A stretch of DNA of 64,000 nt, from contig JAHQRK010000011.1 of the NCBI GenBank assembly GCA_019828595.1, forward strand, positions 2,170,001 to 2,234,000, read 5' to 3'. The notes under the pieces were generated by a model. The model was not told the origin of the DNA. It saw nothing but the letters and a program-made list of their open reading frames with translations, and did not search any database. Below are positions 19,395-30,357 of the stretch, one piece after another. The DNA comes from Aphanomyces cochlioides (lineage: Eukaryota; Oomycota; Saprolegniomycetes; Saprolegniales; Verrucalvaceae). The translations under genes and the position numbers were made by a program. How positions within the stretch are numbered: position 1 is the first letter of the stretch; each line of letters begins with the position of its first letter.

Positions 19395-19517
19395 TTAGTG
19401 AACGTTAGTCTGTTGGAGCGAGGGGAACGAAGTCGTTTTCCCCTGGCTAGCTAACAGTGTCAAATATACTTGCCTTGTCGAAGGTATCTGTGGACGGAAG
19501 CCGCGGGAGACAGTACA
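19395..19517 (+). repeat. LTR-end remnant (copy 2), interrupted by Harbinger-B
   Basis: Matches 4948-5071 and ends ACAGTACA. It could be the 3' LTR of Gypsy-1 (then about 14.6 kb including the nested Gypsy-2) or a separate solo LTR fragment. The upstream LTR part could not be located beyond the Harbinger insertion. Confidence 0.6.
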
Positions 19518-20490
19518 ATGCTAGAGCTTAAACAGAGGTGAGCTAGCACGCAAATGGTGCATGGGATGACAGTAGTTGATTCATGCCATGGATGTCGAGT
19601 CAAAAGTACAGCTCTCGACGGTGTCATGCTTGTCGACGAACAATTGTACAGCGAACATCGGCGTGAAACGTACTCTGCAAAGGTTCTAGGGGTCGGTTGT
19701 GTTACGTAGCAATACGAAGGAGCTAGGACATCCACTCCGCGCTTACCCACCGCGCGTCGAACGGTCCTGTCGCCTCTAGTTGGCTTGGAAGTTGATATTC
19801 CTAGCAGTTTTCACTGACAGAACGGGGCGAATTCAACTTTCACAATGATGTCCATGGCTTCCCCCTCCTTCGCAGTCAGTTGTACCCGCCTGGAAGTCAA
19901 CGATGATGCAGCATCAAGGATGGACGTGGCTTCAAGGATCAGAGAGATTCGTTTGGCGCAACTTACTCTTGCACAGGACTACGGGGCAATGATTGATGCG
20001 ACCGCTCAGTGTCATCCATCTTGCCTACCTACAAATCTGGTCTTGCTCTAATTTTCTTGGGGGAGCAATCGTGGTGCATCGCATGGCACTCGATAAACAG
20101 GATCGTGTAGCCCCTCTCGGAGGAGCCCAGGGAATCAGGTGAGCTGCTAACTCTAAACGGTCGTCTTCCCATCAGGCGGACTTGTAGTCCAAGGCGAGTT
20201 GTCCTGACTCCGACTCTGCAGGACGCGGGGGGACTGATGCGAATTCGGCACGACAGGAAGACTCTGCGTACTCCACTGGCTATGCGTTGATCCTTCGCAC
20301 GCCCTTGGAGACTTTCTGGGCTTTGCTTCCCGACGCCATGGATGCCAAGCCTGTCGTGCTGCTCCACGAGATGGCCATCGAGCGACAGTCCATCTGTCAC
20401 ATAGACAAAAACACTACATCGCTTCAACTTCTTCTCGACGGATGTCCATCGCGCTGCAGTCAATTCCAACGTGGTGCCGTCAGACAGCTA
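19518..20490. other. Relic sequence shared in pieces with 51.7-52.3 kb
   Basis: No intact gene. Two pieces recur elsewhere. About 20035-20105 (TCGTGGTGCATCGCATGG inside) matches 52196-52265 in the same orientation. About 20330-20430 matches 51763-51840 in the opposite orientation (both encode a CGATGGCCATCTCGT-type core). A minus-strand frame (20029-20469, 146 residues) covers both pieces, but I do not recognise a protein family. Confidence 0.4.
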
Positions 20491-20498
20491 CCATTGAT

Positions 20499-21020
20499 AG
20501 GAGGGGTGTCACTTTTGCCGACCAGAGAATCTATGATATCACATTTAAAAAATTTCCCCGTCGTCAAACAATCATGATTAACTATACTTCGATGTGGGAT
20601 CATGGTCGGATATCCTTTTGACTTGATTAAATTATAGCATATTGTGGTCAAGCTTAATTTATTTTTATCCAATCAAAGTTCTATATACCATGTGGTATCC
20701 TCCAATCAGTTTACAGTTAACCTTATTAACAATCTGAGCGACTGTGGACCACAGTCACGTGAATTAACCGCTAGTGTGTATTGGAGATGATTTTTGCTTT
20801 CATTGAACACGTTCTTTTGGCGAATTTCATGGCGCGAAGGGATTTCTACGAGAGAAAGACGAGCTGGAGATTTCTGGGCTCCAGGAGCCCAGTAGCGAGT
20901 GTTCTTTGGCCAGTCTGGCACCAAAAGTAGTCTTCAATGCCATCTGTAGCGATGGAAGAGGTCGTCGTCTTCACTCTAGTTGGATTTATACTTGAAGTTT
21001 GTATGTGTGACACCCCTCCT
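20499..21020. mobile_element. 522-bp MITE with 8-bp target duplication
   Basis: The ends are inverted repeats AGGAGGGGTGTCAC (20499-20512) and GTGACACCCCTCCT (21007-21020). Both sides are flanked by a perfect 8-bp direct repeat, CCATTGAT (20491-20498 and 21021-21028). No transposase is inside. An 8-bp duplication fits hAT-type or KDZ/Zisupton-type transposition; a hAT relic (0.8-2.3 kb) and a KDZ gene (21.9-24.8 kb) both occur in the window, but neither is shown to mobilise it. Confidence 0.85.
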
Positions 21021-21028
21021 CCATTGAT

Positions 21029-21470
21029 TACATATTTCCCAGCTGGTGGGGAGCAATCAAGCTACACCTGTCCCTTGCTTGGCTAACCAAACATGCTGGA
21101 AATTCACTCGTCTACTACATCTCTCAGAGGCATTTGTAGCGCACTATGGCGCAGAAATGGAGATTCTACGGTTCATCAGAAATTTGAGATGCATCGTTGT
21201 AATCTTTCCATTGGACGTGCTGAAGCAACCAATCTTCCCATGTCTTTGGGACTTGTTGTGGAAAGCATCGCTAATCTTTATTTGAATCCAAGGCAGGTGG
21301 ACCGCACTGAAAAAGCCGAGTCAACCATTTTTCTTGTAAAACAGATTTTAGTTCGCCGTTATTGGCAGGAATTCCTGCCCACTTTAGCACGGCTACAAGT
21401 TGGTCAACACGAAGAGCTCGATGGTAGGAACACTCCATATGCTCGCTGCCATGTCGTTTTCTAAACAAGG
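21029..21470 (+). pseudogene. Retroelement integrase C-terminal fragment, BEL/Pao-like
   Basis: A plus-strand frame (21093-21464) reads EATNLPMSLGLVVESIANLY, then DRTEKAESTIFLVKQILVRR and YWQEFLPTLARLQVGQ. The pattern of a long spacer, then (R/F)W.(R/E)(Y/F)LPTL, resembles the DUF5641 region at the end of BEL/Pao polyproteins. The expected KW after LPTLQ is not clear. The MITE inserted just upstream of it. Fragment only; other retroelement classes are possible. Confidence 0.4.
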
Positions 21471-21861
21471 ACAACATGTTACATCCAACCAAAGACATAT
21501 GCAAGCGGCAGAGAGTACAGCCAGTGAAATGTGCTTTCATAATAAGCTAGCGCTCAATCATGACACACGTGCCCCAAGGAATAGCTTCAGAAGAACATGT
21601 CCAGGCTATTAACTGGATTCGACCTTTGAAAGTCACGAAATCGTTGTGCCCAAATCGATAATATGCAGTCACATGAAAGCGAGTTAATTCACAAATTGCA
21701 AACAAATATTCGCATCAAGACACCAAACAAGATGGCAAATTCTTTTGACATCCACCAAAATGTCAAATATCTTTCAATGATGGTCATGGACTAACAAGTC
21801 TGGTGCTTTTGAAAGACTGAAGTGGATGCTGGTAGCAACAAGATCCAGGGTACATGGAACA
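21471..21861. other. Spacer before the KDZ gene
   Basis: AT-rich, no open frame of note. It may contain the 3' end of the KDZ element, but no terminal repeat was recognised. Confidence 0.4.
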
Positions 21862-23166
21862 TTATCTTATTCCCTGGCTGCAAAAGATACATTTCTTGTC
21901 CTGCTTACACAATTCTGTATTTAATTCTCCTTGCATGGAAAGAATAAGCCTGTTAATGTCATTCCATTTAGTTTTCTTTGGTCCATTGCGAGTCATTTCA
22001 TGAACAATTTTGTGCTTTCGTCTTTCATTCACAACCTGGATGTACAGTTTCGTGAAGTGCGTGAAGTTGTCGATGCGCATGAAACCAGCTTGCTTCATGA
22101 TTGCTTTCAATGCTGAGTTAAATATTTCGCAAGCTACAGAGCTTATGTTCCGCAGGTAAGGATAGTTGTCGATATTGTATCCGCTAGAGCAGTTAACATG
22201 ATTACAATAGTGGAGGCGATCAACTAAGAACCAAACGTTATGAAAGAACCATGGCTCTCTGCGAATGCAATATGTGTGTAAATTGCAGGCATTATCCATA
22301 ATAACGATGCGCTTACTGTTTGACTTGCGCCACCGTTGATAAAGGACATTGAAAGGATGCATAGGTGACTCATGATCATGGAGGACACTGAATCCAAGGC
22401 AAATTCCGTGAGGGCAACAAAAATGGAATATTCCAGGCATCTTCCACCTAGCACTAGGTGTAATCTTTGTACAAACTTTGTCGTCGGCATGATGGGAAGT
22501 GTCATACGTCGCCGGAAATCGTCGCACTGGAGCTCCAGGATACCACTCAAAAAAATCATTATCGTCTACATTGATACTGACCTCAACATCTTCGTGAACT
22601 TTTTGTTCCTGTAAGGGAAGTGTCATTCTGTAAAAGCAAAATTCATCAGCTAGCCTGTTCAAAAGTGGACCAAGGTATGACCAAAGCTCGTGCTTAGGCT
22701 GTACATCCATCAAACTTATTCTCAGTGCTTTCGACAGGGAGGGCATATTTTGTTGGAGGGCCTGCATTACTGTTATTTTGTTTTCTATGAAAGCATACAC
22801 GCGGTCTTCGAGAGATCTCAGTGAAATCAAAATTGGCCCCATCAGGTCTGGGTCACGAATTAGACCGTTTTGGATGGGAGATTGACGAGCCAGGTCAGCA
22901 ATAAACTGTCGCCACTGTTGGGGGCACATTCCATCGTCAGAAAAATCTGACAATTTCCGACACAAAATAGACAGCTCCTTACAATGATAACTTTGTAATA
23001 AATACAAGGCCTCCAATGCTTCGACACTCATGTTTTTTGGCGGGTGGTCGTTGTGTTGAGCTTTTAATCCGCAAAAATGTAGTGTTTTTCGTCTAGTCTC
23101 TGCATCACGTATGTAAATCCTTTGATCGACAGGAACTCCGTAGCAGCGTGTTGAATCCCTTGGCAT
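21862..23166 (-). pseudogene. KDZ-type transposase, catalytic (3') exon
   Basis: 434 residues on the minus strand. Diagnostic stretches include MPGIFHFCCPHGICLGFSVL, IVIMDNACNLHTYCIRREPW, FLVDRLHYCNHVNCSSGYN and SSVACEIFNSALKAIM. Such a CPHG…D(N)xC/DR.H…C…GY…E.FNS arrangement is typical of the Kyakuja-Dileera-Zisupton type DDE enzymes and their CxC cysteine clusters. The exon itself is open. The reading frame may enter from an upstream exon through an AG at about 23160, making RDSTRCYGVP the first residues. The protein ends with a Cys pair (KKCIFCSQ). Confidence 0.6.
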
Positions 23167-23229
23167 TGGGGGTCTGACAAGCGAGACATAAGCTTATAGA
23201 TCAAAACACATACCTCGGTGTAGAGTACT

Positions 23230-23400
23230 CACGTCGACAAGCCATCTTAGCATTTCCGTCTGCAATCAGGATTGGTGCCGTATCCAGAGAGCCACAGTGG
23301 GGGCACTCAAAACCAGAGTTGAAGTCTACGTCTAGCCTATCACCATGTCATGTATATCATAAATACAATTCCTACGAGCGAAGAATGACCCAGCACGCTC
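23230..23400 (-). pseudogene. KDZ transposase, Cys-rich linking exon with stop and frameshift
   Basis: Between the two long frames the minus strand reads GFECPHCGSLDTAPILIADG and then NAKMACR, after which a GTGAGT donor (about 23233-23228) begins a probable intron of about 70 nt. Upstream of this, the 5' frame stops at TAG (23403-23401), but the same frame continues with protein-like sequence (ERAGSFFARRNCIYDIHDMV) and then needs a one-base shift near 23331-23336 to reach the CPHCG segment. The gene is therefore a pseudogene unless a further intron removes these lesions. Confidence 0.5.
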
Positions 23401-24833
23401 CTACAAAATGAGCTTTGCTGCAAAATTCATGTCCACGAAGGCTGTAAACATTCTTGATAACCAAGTACACGTTGTGGCACCTTGGAGCAGATTTAAATGG
23501 ATCATGTTCACCAGATCCATATCGAAAAATGTGCGCTTGCTGGTTCTAAGAAATCCGTAAAGCATCCTATCATAGTATTGCGGCTTTAAACAATTTGGAT
23601 TTGAACATAAGTACGTCGGTACAACAATGAGCTTTGGTCCTGTCATACCAAACACAGAACACTCAAACAGCTCACATGCGTCAACTCTGTCAATATGGCT
23701 GCCGCACGTACATATACCTTGATCTAGATACTCAGGTTTGAATTGTTCAGAATCAAAGTCGCTGAACTCAGCAAAGCCACGCCGACGTCTAACAATTTCT
23801 TGCTTTAGTGGATCTAACGGGAACTTCGTTGTGGGTGGGATCCAAGCCTTTGGTCTGTGTTCTTCAATATCCATATCGAGCCATTCGCTTTCGAAATTGC
23901 AACTGTCAGGATTATCATTGCGATAGCTGTCCCAAGCTAACTTGTGACTACAATTATTTGAGCTTGTACAACGCAGACAACTCCATGTGTCATTACTAGT
24001 TCTTTTCAGTAGAACGCGATCAAATGGATCATAGATGTTCTGAACTGAGGCAAAGAGATTAAAAACACCATCATTATGGACTTGGCCAAATAGAGTGACC
24101 GGCGGTATGTCGTCAACACTACCATGATTTGATATATCCAACGAAGGAGCAACATTGGAGGACAAATATCGATAAACCTGAACATGGATGCATTCGTCGT
24201 CGCACTGCAATTCATAGTCACATTTCAAACGATGCATGGCCAATGTTTTATTCGATAACAATTCTTTTGTAAGAGAATTTCGTAACGTGGAAGGACAAGC
24301 AGTACAATAAACCAATGTTTCAAGACCATCAATGAATTCAACGACCAGAACAAAAATGTGAGCACTGTCGGCGCCAAGTCGAAAAGATATCATGTCTTCC
24401 CTGAGAGAAGGCATACAATACAACTTGCCAGGATAGATTGTGACCATTGCATCGTTGTCCAAAACATAACTAGCATACCGCGACACAAAATCCAATTCGA
24501 ATCGTGACAATGGAACAAGATAGCTTTCATCTCTGTGGTCGTTGCTACTCATAAAATCATCATCGTCACAACAGTTGGAGGCATTCGAGAGAGAGGACTG
24601 CAAACCAATGTCACTTTCACCAGATCCACTCGCCCTAAAAGTTAACTCTCGTTGAGACATAGTGTGTAGTGCGCTAATCACAAAAGAACTTCGCGCTCTT
24701 GCCGCGAACAACTCACGCTTATGCTTTGAATGAACTTTGCAGTTGCATTCACACTCTTCACATATTCCTCTTGTGCATTTACGGAGGGGGTCAAAGCGAG
24801 AGCATAGAAGACAAGGGGCGCGCTTCTTCGGCA
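23401..24833 (-). pseudogene. KDZ transposase, N-terminal Cys-cluster exon
   Basis: The likely start is MPKKRAPCLLCSRFDPLRKC (24833); the frame is open to 24942 but the extra N-terminus is not protein-like. A Cys-rich module near the start (CTRGICEECECNCKVHSKHK) and a second set of Cys pairs (WSCLRCTSSNNCSHKLAW, then GICTCGSHIDRVDACELFEC) match the CxC-type clusters that accompany KDZ transposases, followed by CSNPNCLKPQYYDRM. The exon ends at TAG 23401. Together with 21862-23340 it represents one large gene of more than 950 residues. Confidence 0.6.
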
Positions 24834-24904
24834 TGGAAACGGACAGCTTCAACCTAAAAATGGACAATCGAACAAAAATATGATTGGTTAAAATGATAAT
24901 CGTA

Positions 24905-24978
24905 TAGAAACTGCCATGGCTGGGATTGACCCCTAGATCCAACTGAGGTCATGAGCACTTAACAACCACGCTATTTAG
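24905..24978 (-). ncRNA. tRNA-like (SINE-type) sequence
   Basis: The minus strand contains an A-box-like TAGCGTGGTTGTTAAGTGC and, about 35 nt later, a B-box-like GGGGTCAATCCC (consensus GGTTCGANTCC). The spacing is right for an internal Pol III promoter, but stems are imperfect, so a tRNA-derived SINE head or tRNA pseudogene is likelier than a functional tRNA. Confidence 0.35.
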
Positions 24979-25041
24979 TTACATTTCTGGAGATCTAGCT
25001 AATTAAGGCTAGTAAATTTTAATATTAGAAGGTTTAGCTAA

Positions 25042-25868
25042 GGCCGTGTTCGGGGAAGTCACCGCGGTAAAAAAAACAGACACAGAGACCGGATAAACAG
25101 GAATCTTAACCGAACAAATATTTCATGTGTCCGGAAACCAACCGAGACAGAAACGACAAAGATCTGACATGAATGCTCTTGTTCTTGCCGCTGTAGGCGC
25201 AGCTATTTCAAGTGTTTGCGTTGCCGTGGCCGCTTCTTGTGTTTCTCGTGCGTCAAAGTACAATGTTCTCACAGTGAACAAGGTCGATTTTGACCACATG
25301 AACAGTGATTGTCGATACGACCAATGGTTCCTCGACAACTTACGTTGCAGCCAAGTTTCATTCAAACGCTTGTGTCAAATATTTAGGAATGCAATGCGCG
25401 ACGTGAACCTAGATGCTTACTCAAAATCATACTCATTTGAGAAGAAGGTTGCTGTGTTCCTATACTTTGTAGGCAGTCAGGGTGGTTTTCGAGAAGTGGC
25501 CGCTGTATTTGGCATGACAAAATCATGGTGTAAAGATATAGTTCGAGTATTTTCTGATGTCCTCGTAAAACGTGGATTTGATTGCCCAGCACACCTGAGG
25601 AATGGCTTCTTGTCGAGCAATCTTTTTATCACCGTCATGGATTGCCTGGTGTGGTTGCTGCAATTGATGGTATTTTTTGTCCAATCAAAAGATGTACGTG
25701 TCTCTGTTCGATCCAAATTTATCTGACAGAGGTAACTCATCTCAGTCAATATCATTTGTCCAAGTCACAATGTCAACCGAGACGGAGTAGGAAATCTGAC
25801 CAATTAGAATGGTTGCGTCTCGGTGTCTCTGTCCCGGTTCCATCCCAGTTTTTTTCCCGAACAGGGCC
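25042..25868. mobile_element. 827-bp PIF/Harbinger derivative (Harbinger-A)
   Basis: The ends are imperfect inverted repeats (left GGCCGTGTTCGGGGAAGT; right, inverted, GGCCCTGTTCGGGAAAAA). The element is flanked by the Harbinger-type 3-bp duplication TAA (25039-25041 and 25869-25871). It holds only the 5' part of a transposase gene, so it is a deletion derivative that would need a partner in trans to move. Confidence 0.85.
25127..25705 (+). pseudogene. Harbinger transposase N-terminal half
   Basis: The frame from 25127 carries QWFLDNLRCSQVSFKRLCQI, SFEKKVAVFLYFVGSQGGF and REVAAVFGMTKSWCKDIVRV, the helix-turn-helix region of HARBI1-like transposases. Near 25585-25600 coding shifts to the frame from 25582: PEEWLLVEQSFYHRHGLPGV, then VAAIDGIFCPIKR, which contains the first catalytic Asp (AIDG). 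Sequence after that, with the second Asp and the Glu, is absent; the frame runs into the right terminal repeat. Confidence 0.8.
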
Positions 25869-25871
25869 TAA

Positions 25872-27784
25872 GGAAAACAACAGTTGACGATTCAACTGGA
25901 AGCAAAACGGCAAGCTGTCTTGAAGAATGCGTAGCTATATCGGAGATGGAGACGAAACTAATCTAGACGAATGCAAGTGACAGTGGGTTGTGACAGAGTG
26001 TTGGCTCATTGACTCTGAATACCTTAACTACCCAAATAAAATGTTCAGCAGAGATCCTACGCATATCTATCCCTATCACATGTGTCGACGGTGGACGTCC
26101 TTGAAGCTGCAGAATTAAGTGAACGGATGGAGTGACCGATGCCAACTATCAGCGTCGACACAGTCAAGGCCGCCCAAAGCCTAACGCAAATGATGACTGT
26201 CTCGAAGATATGGATGAAAGTGAACCGATGCTCGTACTTGGTAGCTACTCCGATACAAAAACCAGAGTGAGGTCAAAGAGCCAACTGTGAATTTACGATG
26301 TTTGTGCCACGAGCCCACCACTTATATATCAGAGGAGGAATCAACCCCTCACTCTCCGATTACAATGTCGTTGCAGTTGGGCATCACGGACATGTCGATG
26401 TTCACTGACACACCATTTTCAACTGGCACGCCGACTCGAACAGCAAGTTCTGCTTGTTAGTGGATCCACGCTTCTTTGTTTGAGTACAAGACGCTTCCGT
26501 GGGTTTATACCATCCACTACGAACGTCACACAGGATCCCCGAAAAAAACACTCGCTTTGCCACTGCAAACCGCGCCGACGATTATCGCCAATGTTTTTGG
26601 CTCGACTTTCAGTTTAATCGACTCGAGCGTAAAGGACAGCTTGACCACCCCCAAGTTAAACAAGACCAATCAAGTGAATACTGACGAAATTGATTCGTCT
26701 GTGTTCATGATTTACATACGTCGTAGGGTGCAAACGAATCCATTGTCACCACAATCACAATGGAGTGTTGGTGAATTTCGTTGGATGCGACGTGGACAGT
26801 CAGATGGCGAAAAACAAGTTGCTGATGGGGGCCAAGTGGATGTTTACGTAAGCTGTAAACCCGAAGTTCGACTAAGTGAGCGCAAGTCGTCTTGTACCAA
26901 TGTACTGTCATCGTGGCACTGATTGATTACCACGAGTACGGTCATACGACAATAAAGATAGATAAGATGTGCTGTGTGAATGGGATATGGAGTCAATGCC
27001 TACCAAAGGTGGGCATAAGACACCCTTTTCATACCTGAGGATTCACGTTAATCTCTTGCGGAGTGAAACGGCTGACCTGGGTTGTGGGATCTGTCAAAAA
27101 CCCATGGAGCATGACCAATTCAATCAGTTGGGGATTGTCTCCTACTAGCTTTGTGTTCGCGTTTGTTGGCCCGCCTAATCATTCCTCTTATCGCGCAAGT
27201 CGTCCTTGTGTCGCGCCATCCCGTGGCCTTTGAACCCACTGGCAGTGTTTTGCGTCCATTTTTTTATAACACTTAGACTAATTCAAAATAGCTGGCCATA
27301 AATATGGAGTTTTGTAAGACATTGATTCAAAAACTAGGTGATAATCGATAATATTATTGTGAACTAACATGGCGATGATATGTATTTTCTGGAAAATGAC
27401 AAAACGTGTACAATCTATCAAAAATGTGTAAATTTAGGTTAGGGGTCAAACAAACATTCTGAACATTATGTAATTCGTATAGAAGTTTGCAGCGTTTGTC
27501 ACAGGAATGATGGTTGTGTTACACTTTTCGGACAAATTTCACTCAAAGTGATAAATGATACTACATTTTCCAACCTGTTCAAAAATTATACTCCTGCATA
27601 GTTGGTAAATGGCTTACAACTACTCATATTAAACCTACATTTCCCAATAGGTGAGTTATTGGGTTGCAAGATGGTTTGTAGGGGTAAAAAGTGGGAGAAC
27701 TTCATCCCGGCTGGTGCATCTGTTTTGCACAGCTGTTTGAGGGGCAAAACTGGTCGAATTGGTCCCTTGTTCTGACCAAAAAAC
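25872..27784. other. Unrecognised sequence, possible decayed coding around 26.5-26.9 kb
   Basis: I see no conserved domain. A plus-strand frame at 26476-26922 (148 residues) has no motif I know. The stretch 27250-27600 is AT-rich and gene-free. Around 26320 the sequence TTATATATC could be a TATA-like element, but no supported gene follows. Confidence 0.3.
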
Positions 27785-27965
27785 ACTCTCAATCTCGACG
27801 GCCAGTGCCATTTTCGATGTGTACGTTTTCCAGCTCGATATCACGATGACTCTAGCTTAGGTATGGACCGACGGGAGGTGTACTCTAGTCTCCTGGACTA
27901 ACTCAACAACGCCATTCGAGAGTCGTGGCAAGTTGGTGGAATAGTCGAGAACAAATGAAGGCGTG
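27785..27965. repeat. Block 1 of inverted duplication (copy A)
   Basis: Reverse-complement similarity to 51368-51530, for example ATTTGTTCTCGACTATTC and GAGTTAGTCCAGGAGACTA in the inverted reading, with indels and substitutions. It stops at ...GAGAACAAATG, exactly where copy B continues into block 2, which points to an insertion of about 4.5 kb in copy A. Confidence 0.6.
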
Positions 27966-28642
27966 GAAAACAAAATCAGACTTATTGCCAATCAGACAGT
28001 TTGTTGTTACGTATACAGCGCTATAGAGCACGTCTGTGGCTACATATTAAGCCTACTTGGGGCCCAAGAAGTGAAATAGTCGCTATATACCGACGTCGCG
28101 AAGTCGACCATCGGCGGACTTCGAAGAATGAAATTTTTTCAAATTGAGATTTCAATATTTTTGGATTCGTCTTGTATCGATTGCACCAGTTTAAATAATC
28201 AAAACAGAAAGAATACGATGCTTAAACTTGATTTAAACACGTATTAAACATATGCTTTCTTAATAACTTCAATTGTGAATTCCGTCCAAATTTGCCAATT
28301 TCAGGTGATATCTGCAAATCGACCGGACGATATGATTGGCTAAAAATAATTTTACTATCAATTGATTGGCTGTAAAATGACCTAAGTTTGTGAGAGAAGA
28401 CTTTAACCAAAGGTCAAAATAACCTTCTAAAATTGATAATATTTCGGAGGTCCGGCGATTTGCTGGCGGTTGATTCAACCAATCGCCGGAGGAAATTTTG
28501 AGTAGAAAACACAATACAATCCAAAACGTGAAGAAAGTTGTTTTTTGTGTTTTTGCGAAAATAAGATTCCAGAGTGCAAAAACTCCAAAGCCGGTTATTG
28601 TGGATTCGCTAGAAATTTCCCAATTTGGATTCGTTTTTTGTA
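27966..28642. other. AT-rich flank of the mariner element
   Basis: No gene. It has several GATTGG/CCAATC motifs (28340, 28365, 28470, 28480) and a sequence around 28275-28345 that resembles other dispersed spacers in the window (2.3 kb, 42.5 kb, 48.1 kb). Confidence 0.4.
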
Positions 28643-28916
28643 CTACTCCGGTCCATTTTACTTGCTACGGTTCTGTTTTAATTGGCGGCATTTTTCTAAT
28701 ACATCCCCTTTCAGGTTTATGATTGGCTCATTAGAAAGAACAAGATTCCAGCTTTGATTGGCTGTATAGAGAGCGCGCCAATTCCTCCTGAATCAGGAGT
28801 TATGAGCCGCGAAAGCAAGGACAACGTGCAGCTGAGATTTAATTCCGTTCGCTGTGAGCTCATTAATTCATTTCAATCCTTCTCAACGAGTCTACAGCAT
28901 CGCCAGCACCATCTAA

Positions 28917-30334
28917 ATGTCTCGGACTTCTTCCTGCGAGAACAAACAACCCCAGGGGACGACAAAGGCTCAACGAGAGCTCTCAATCGACGAGCGCCGC
29001 ATGGCATACGAAACGCTGCTCAGAACTATGGTGAACGGCCAGCTCCCATACGGTGCTGTGTCTAAGGTGGCTGAGCAGTTCCGTTGCCATCGCACGACTA
29101 TATCACGTCTCTGGGCACGCGCCCATCGATCCTCCCTGCGCGGTGATCTGGTCGCCGACATTGCATCAAGAAAGCAAGGTATTTACTCTGAAACTTTATA
29201 TTTTCGTCGATTACATTGAATTGTGGGAGTATATATTTTAAGAGGTTACTTTGTTTAGGAAAATGTGGAAAGCCAAGAATGCGGTCGTCAGACGCAATTG
29301 AAGAGGCCGTCAAAGCTGTGGCGCAGGAAGACCACCGAAATCTGCGCACGCTTGCTGCCAAGTGCAACGTCCCCAAGACGACAATCTTACGTCATATGGC
29401 TGAAGAAAGGAGACTTAAGGCTCGCTCAAATCGCATCAAGCCGCTCCTCTCTGACGAAAACAAGAAAAAACGACTGCGATTTGCACTGGGATTCCTTCAG
29501 CCTGGGTTGCATGGAGCCCACTTCTTTGAGAACATGTACAACCGAGTACATGTTGATGAGAAGTGGTTCTATGTAGCTCAGGTTAAAAGAATATCCAATG
29601 TCTATGAGGACGAAGAGCTGGCCTTGCGATCTGCTAAGTCGACCAGCTTTATCACCAAGGTCATGTTCCTCGCGGCCGTTGCCCGCCCGCGATACGATGC
29701 ACATGCCAGAAAGCAGTTTGATTGCAAACTGGGAATCTGGCCGTTCGTGTCGTACGTTGCCGCTGCTCGGAGAAGCAAGAACAGACCAAAAGGCACAATT
29801 GAAACCGTGGCGAAGAGTATGGACAGCGAGGCGTACAGAGAGTGCATCATGCGGAACGTTGTCCCCGCAATACTGTCAAAGTTTTCCCATGCCTACCTGC
29901 AGCGTGGTGTGGTCATACAACAAGACAACGCTGGGCCACACGGTTGCATTTCTTCAGGGTTCCTTAGTTCTGAGGGCTTCAGTAACATTAGCGTTGCTAA
30001 TCAGCCTGCGCACAGTCCAGATTTCAACATTTTAGATCTAGGAATATTTAATGCTATTCAAAGCCGCCAGCAACAAAAGAAATCTCGCACTATAGACGAG
30101 CTTATTGTTGCTGTGCAGGAGTCGTTCTCCGAGTTGCCTGTAGCTACACTAGCGAAGACTTTTCTCACCTTACAAAAGGTGATGGAAAGCTCTATGGAGA
30201 TTCATGGATGCAACAATTACAAAATGCCTCACATGAAAAAGGACTCTACTGTGAAAGATCTATCGTCCTTCAATGTCCAATGCTCTCCGTCGGTGTATGC
30301 TAGTGCCATCCACCACCTTAATTCCCAAGAATAA
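28917..30334 (+). CDS. Tc1/mariner transposase, one intron, intact DDD
   Basis: Exon 1 is 28917-29178 and exon 2 is 29259-30334. The 80-nt intron starts GTATTT and ends TTTAG; splicing joins RKQ to GKCGKPRMR in frame and gives about 445 residues. The N-terminus has a helix-turn-helix (VSKVAEQFRCHRTTISRLWA) and a second one (LAAKCNVPKTTILRHMAEE). The DDE/D core shows RVHVDEKWFYVAQ, VVIQQDNAGPHG and PAHSPDFNILDLGIFNAI, so all three acidic residues are present. The protein binds the terminal repeats and cuts and pastes the element into TA sites in the nucleus. Other starts (28973 or 29002 Met codons) are possible. No stop or frameshift was seen. Confidence 0.9.
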
Positions 30335-30357
30335 GTAGTGGTAATAAAAAAGAAATA

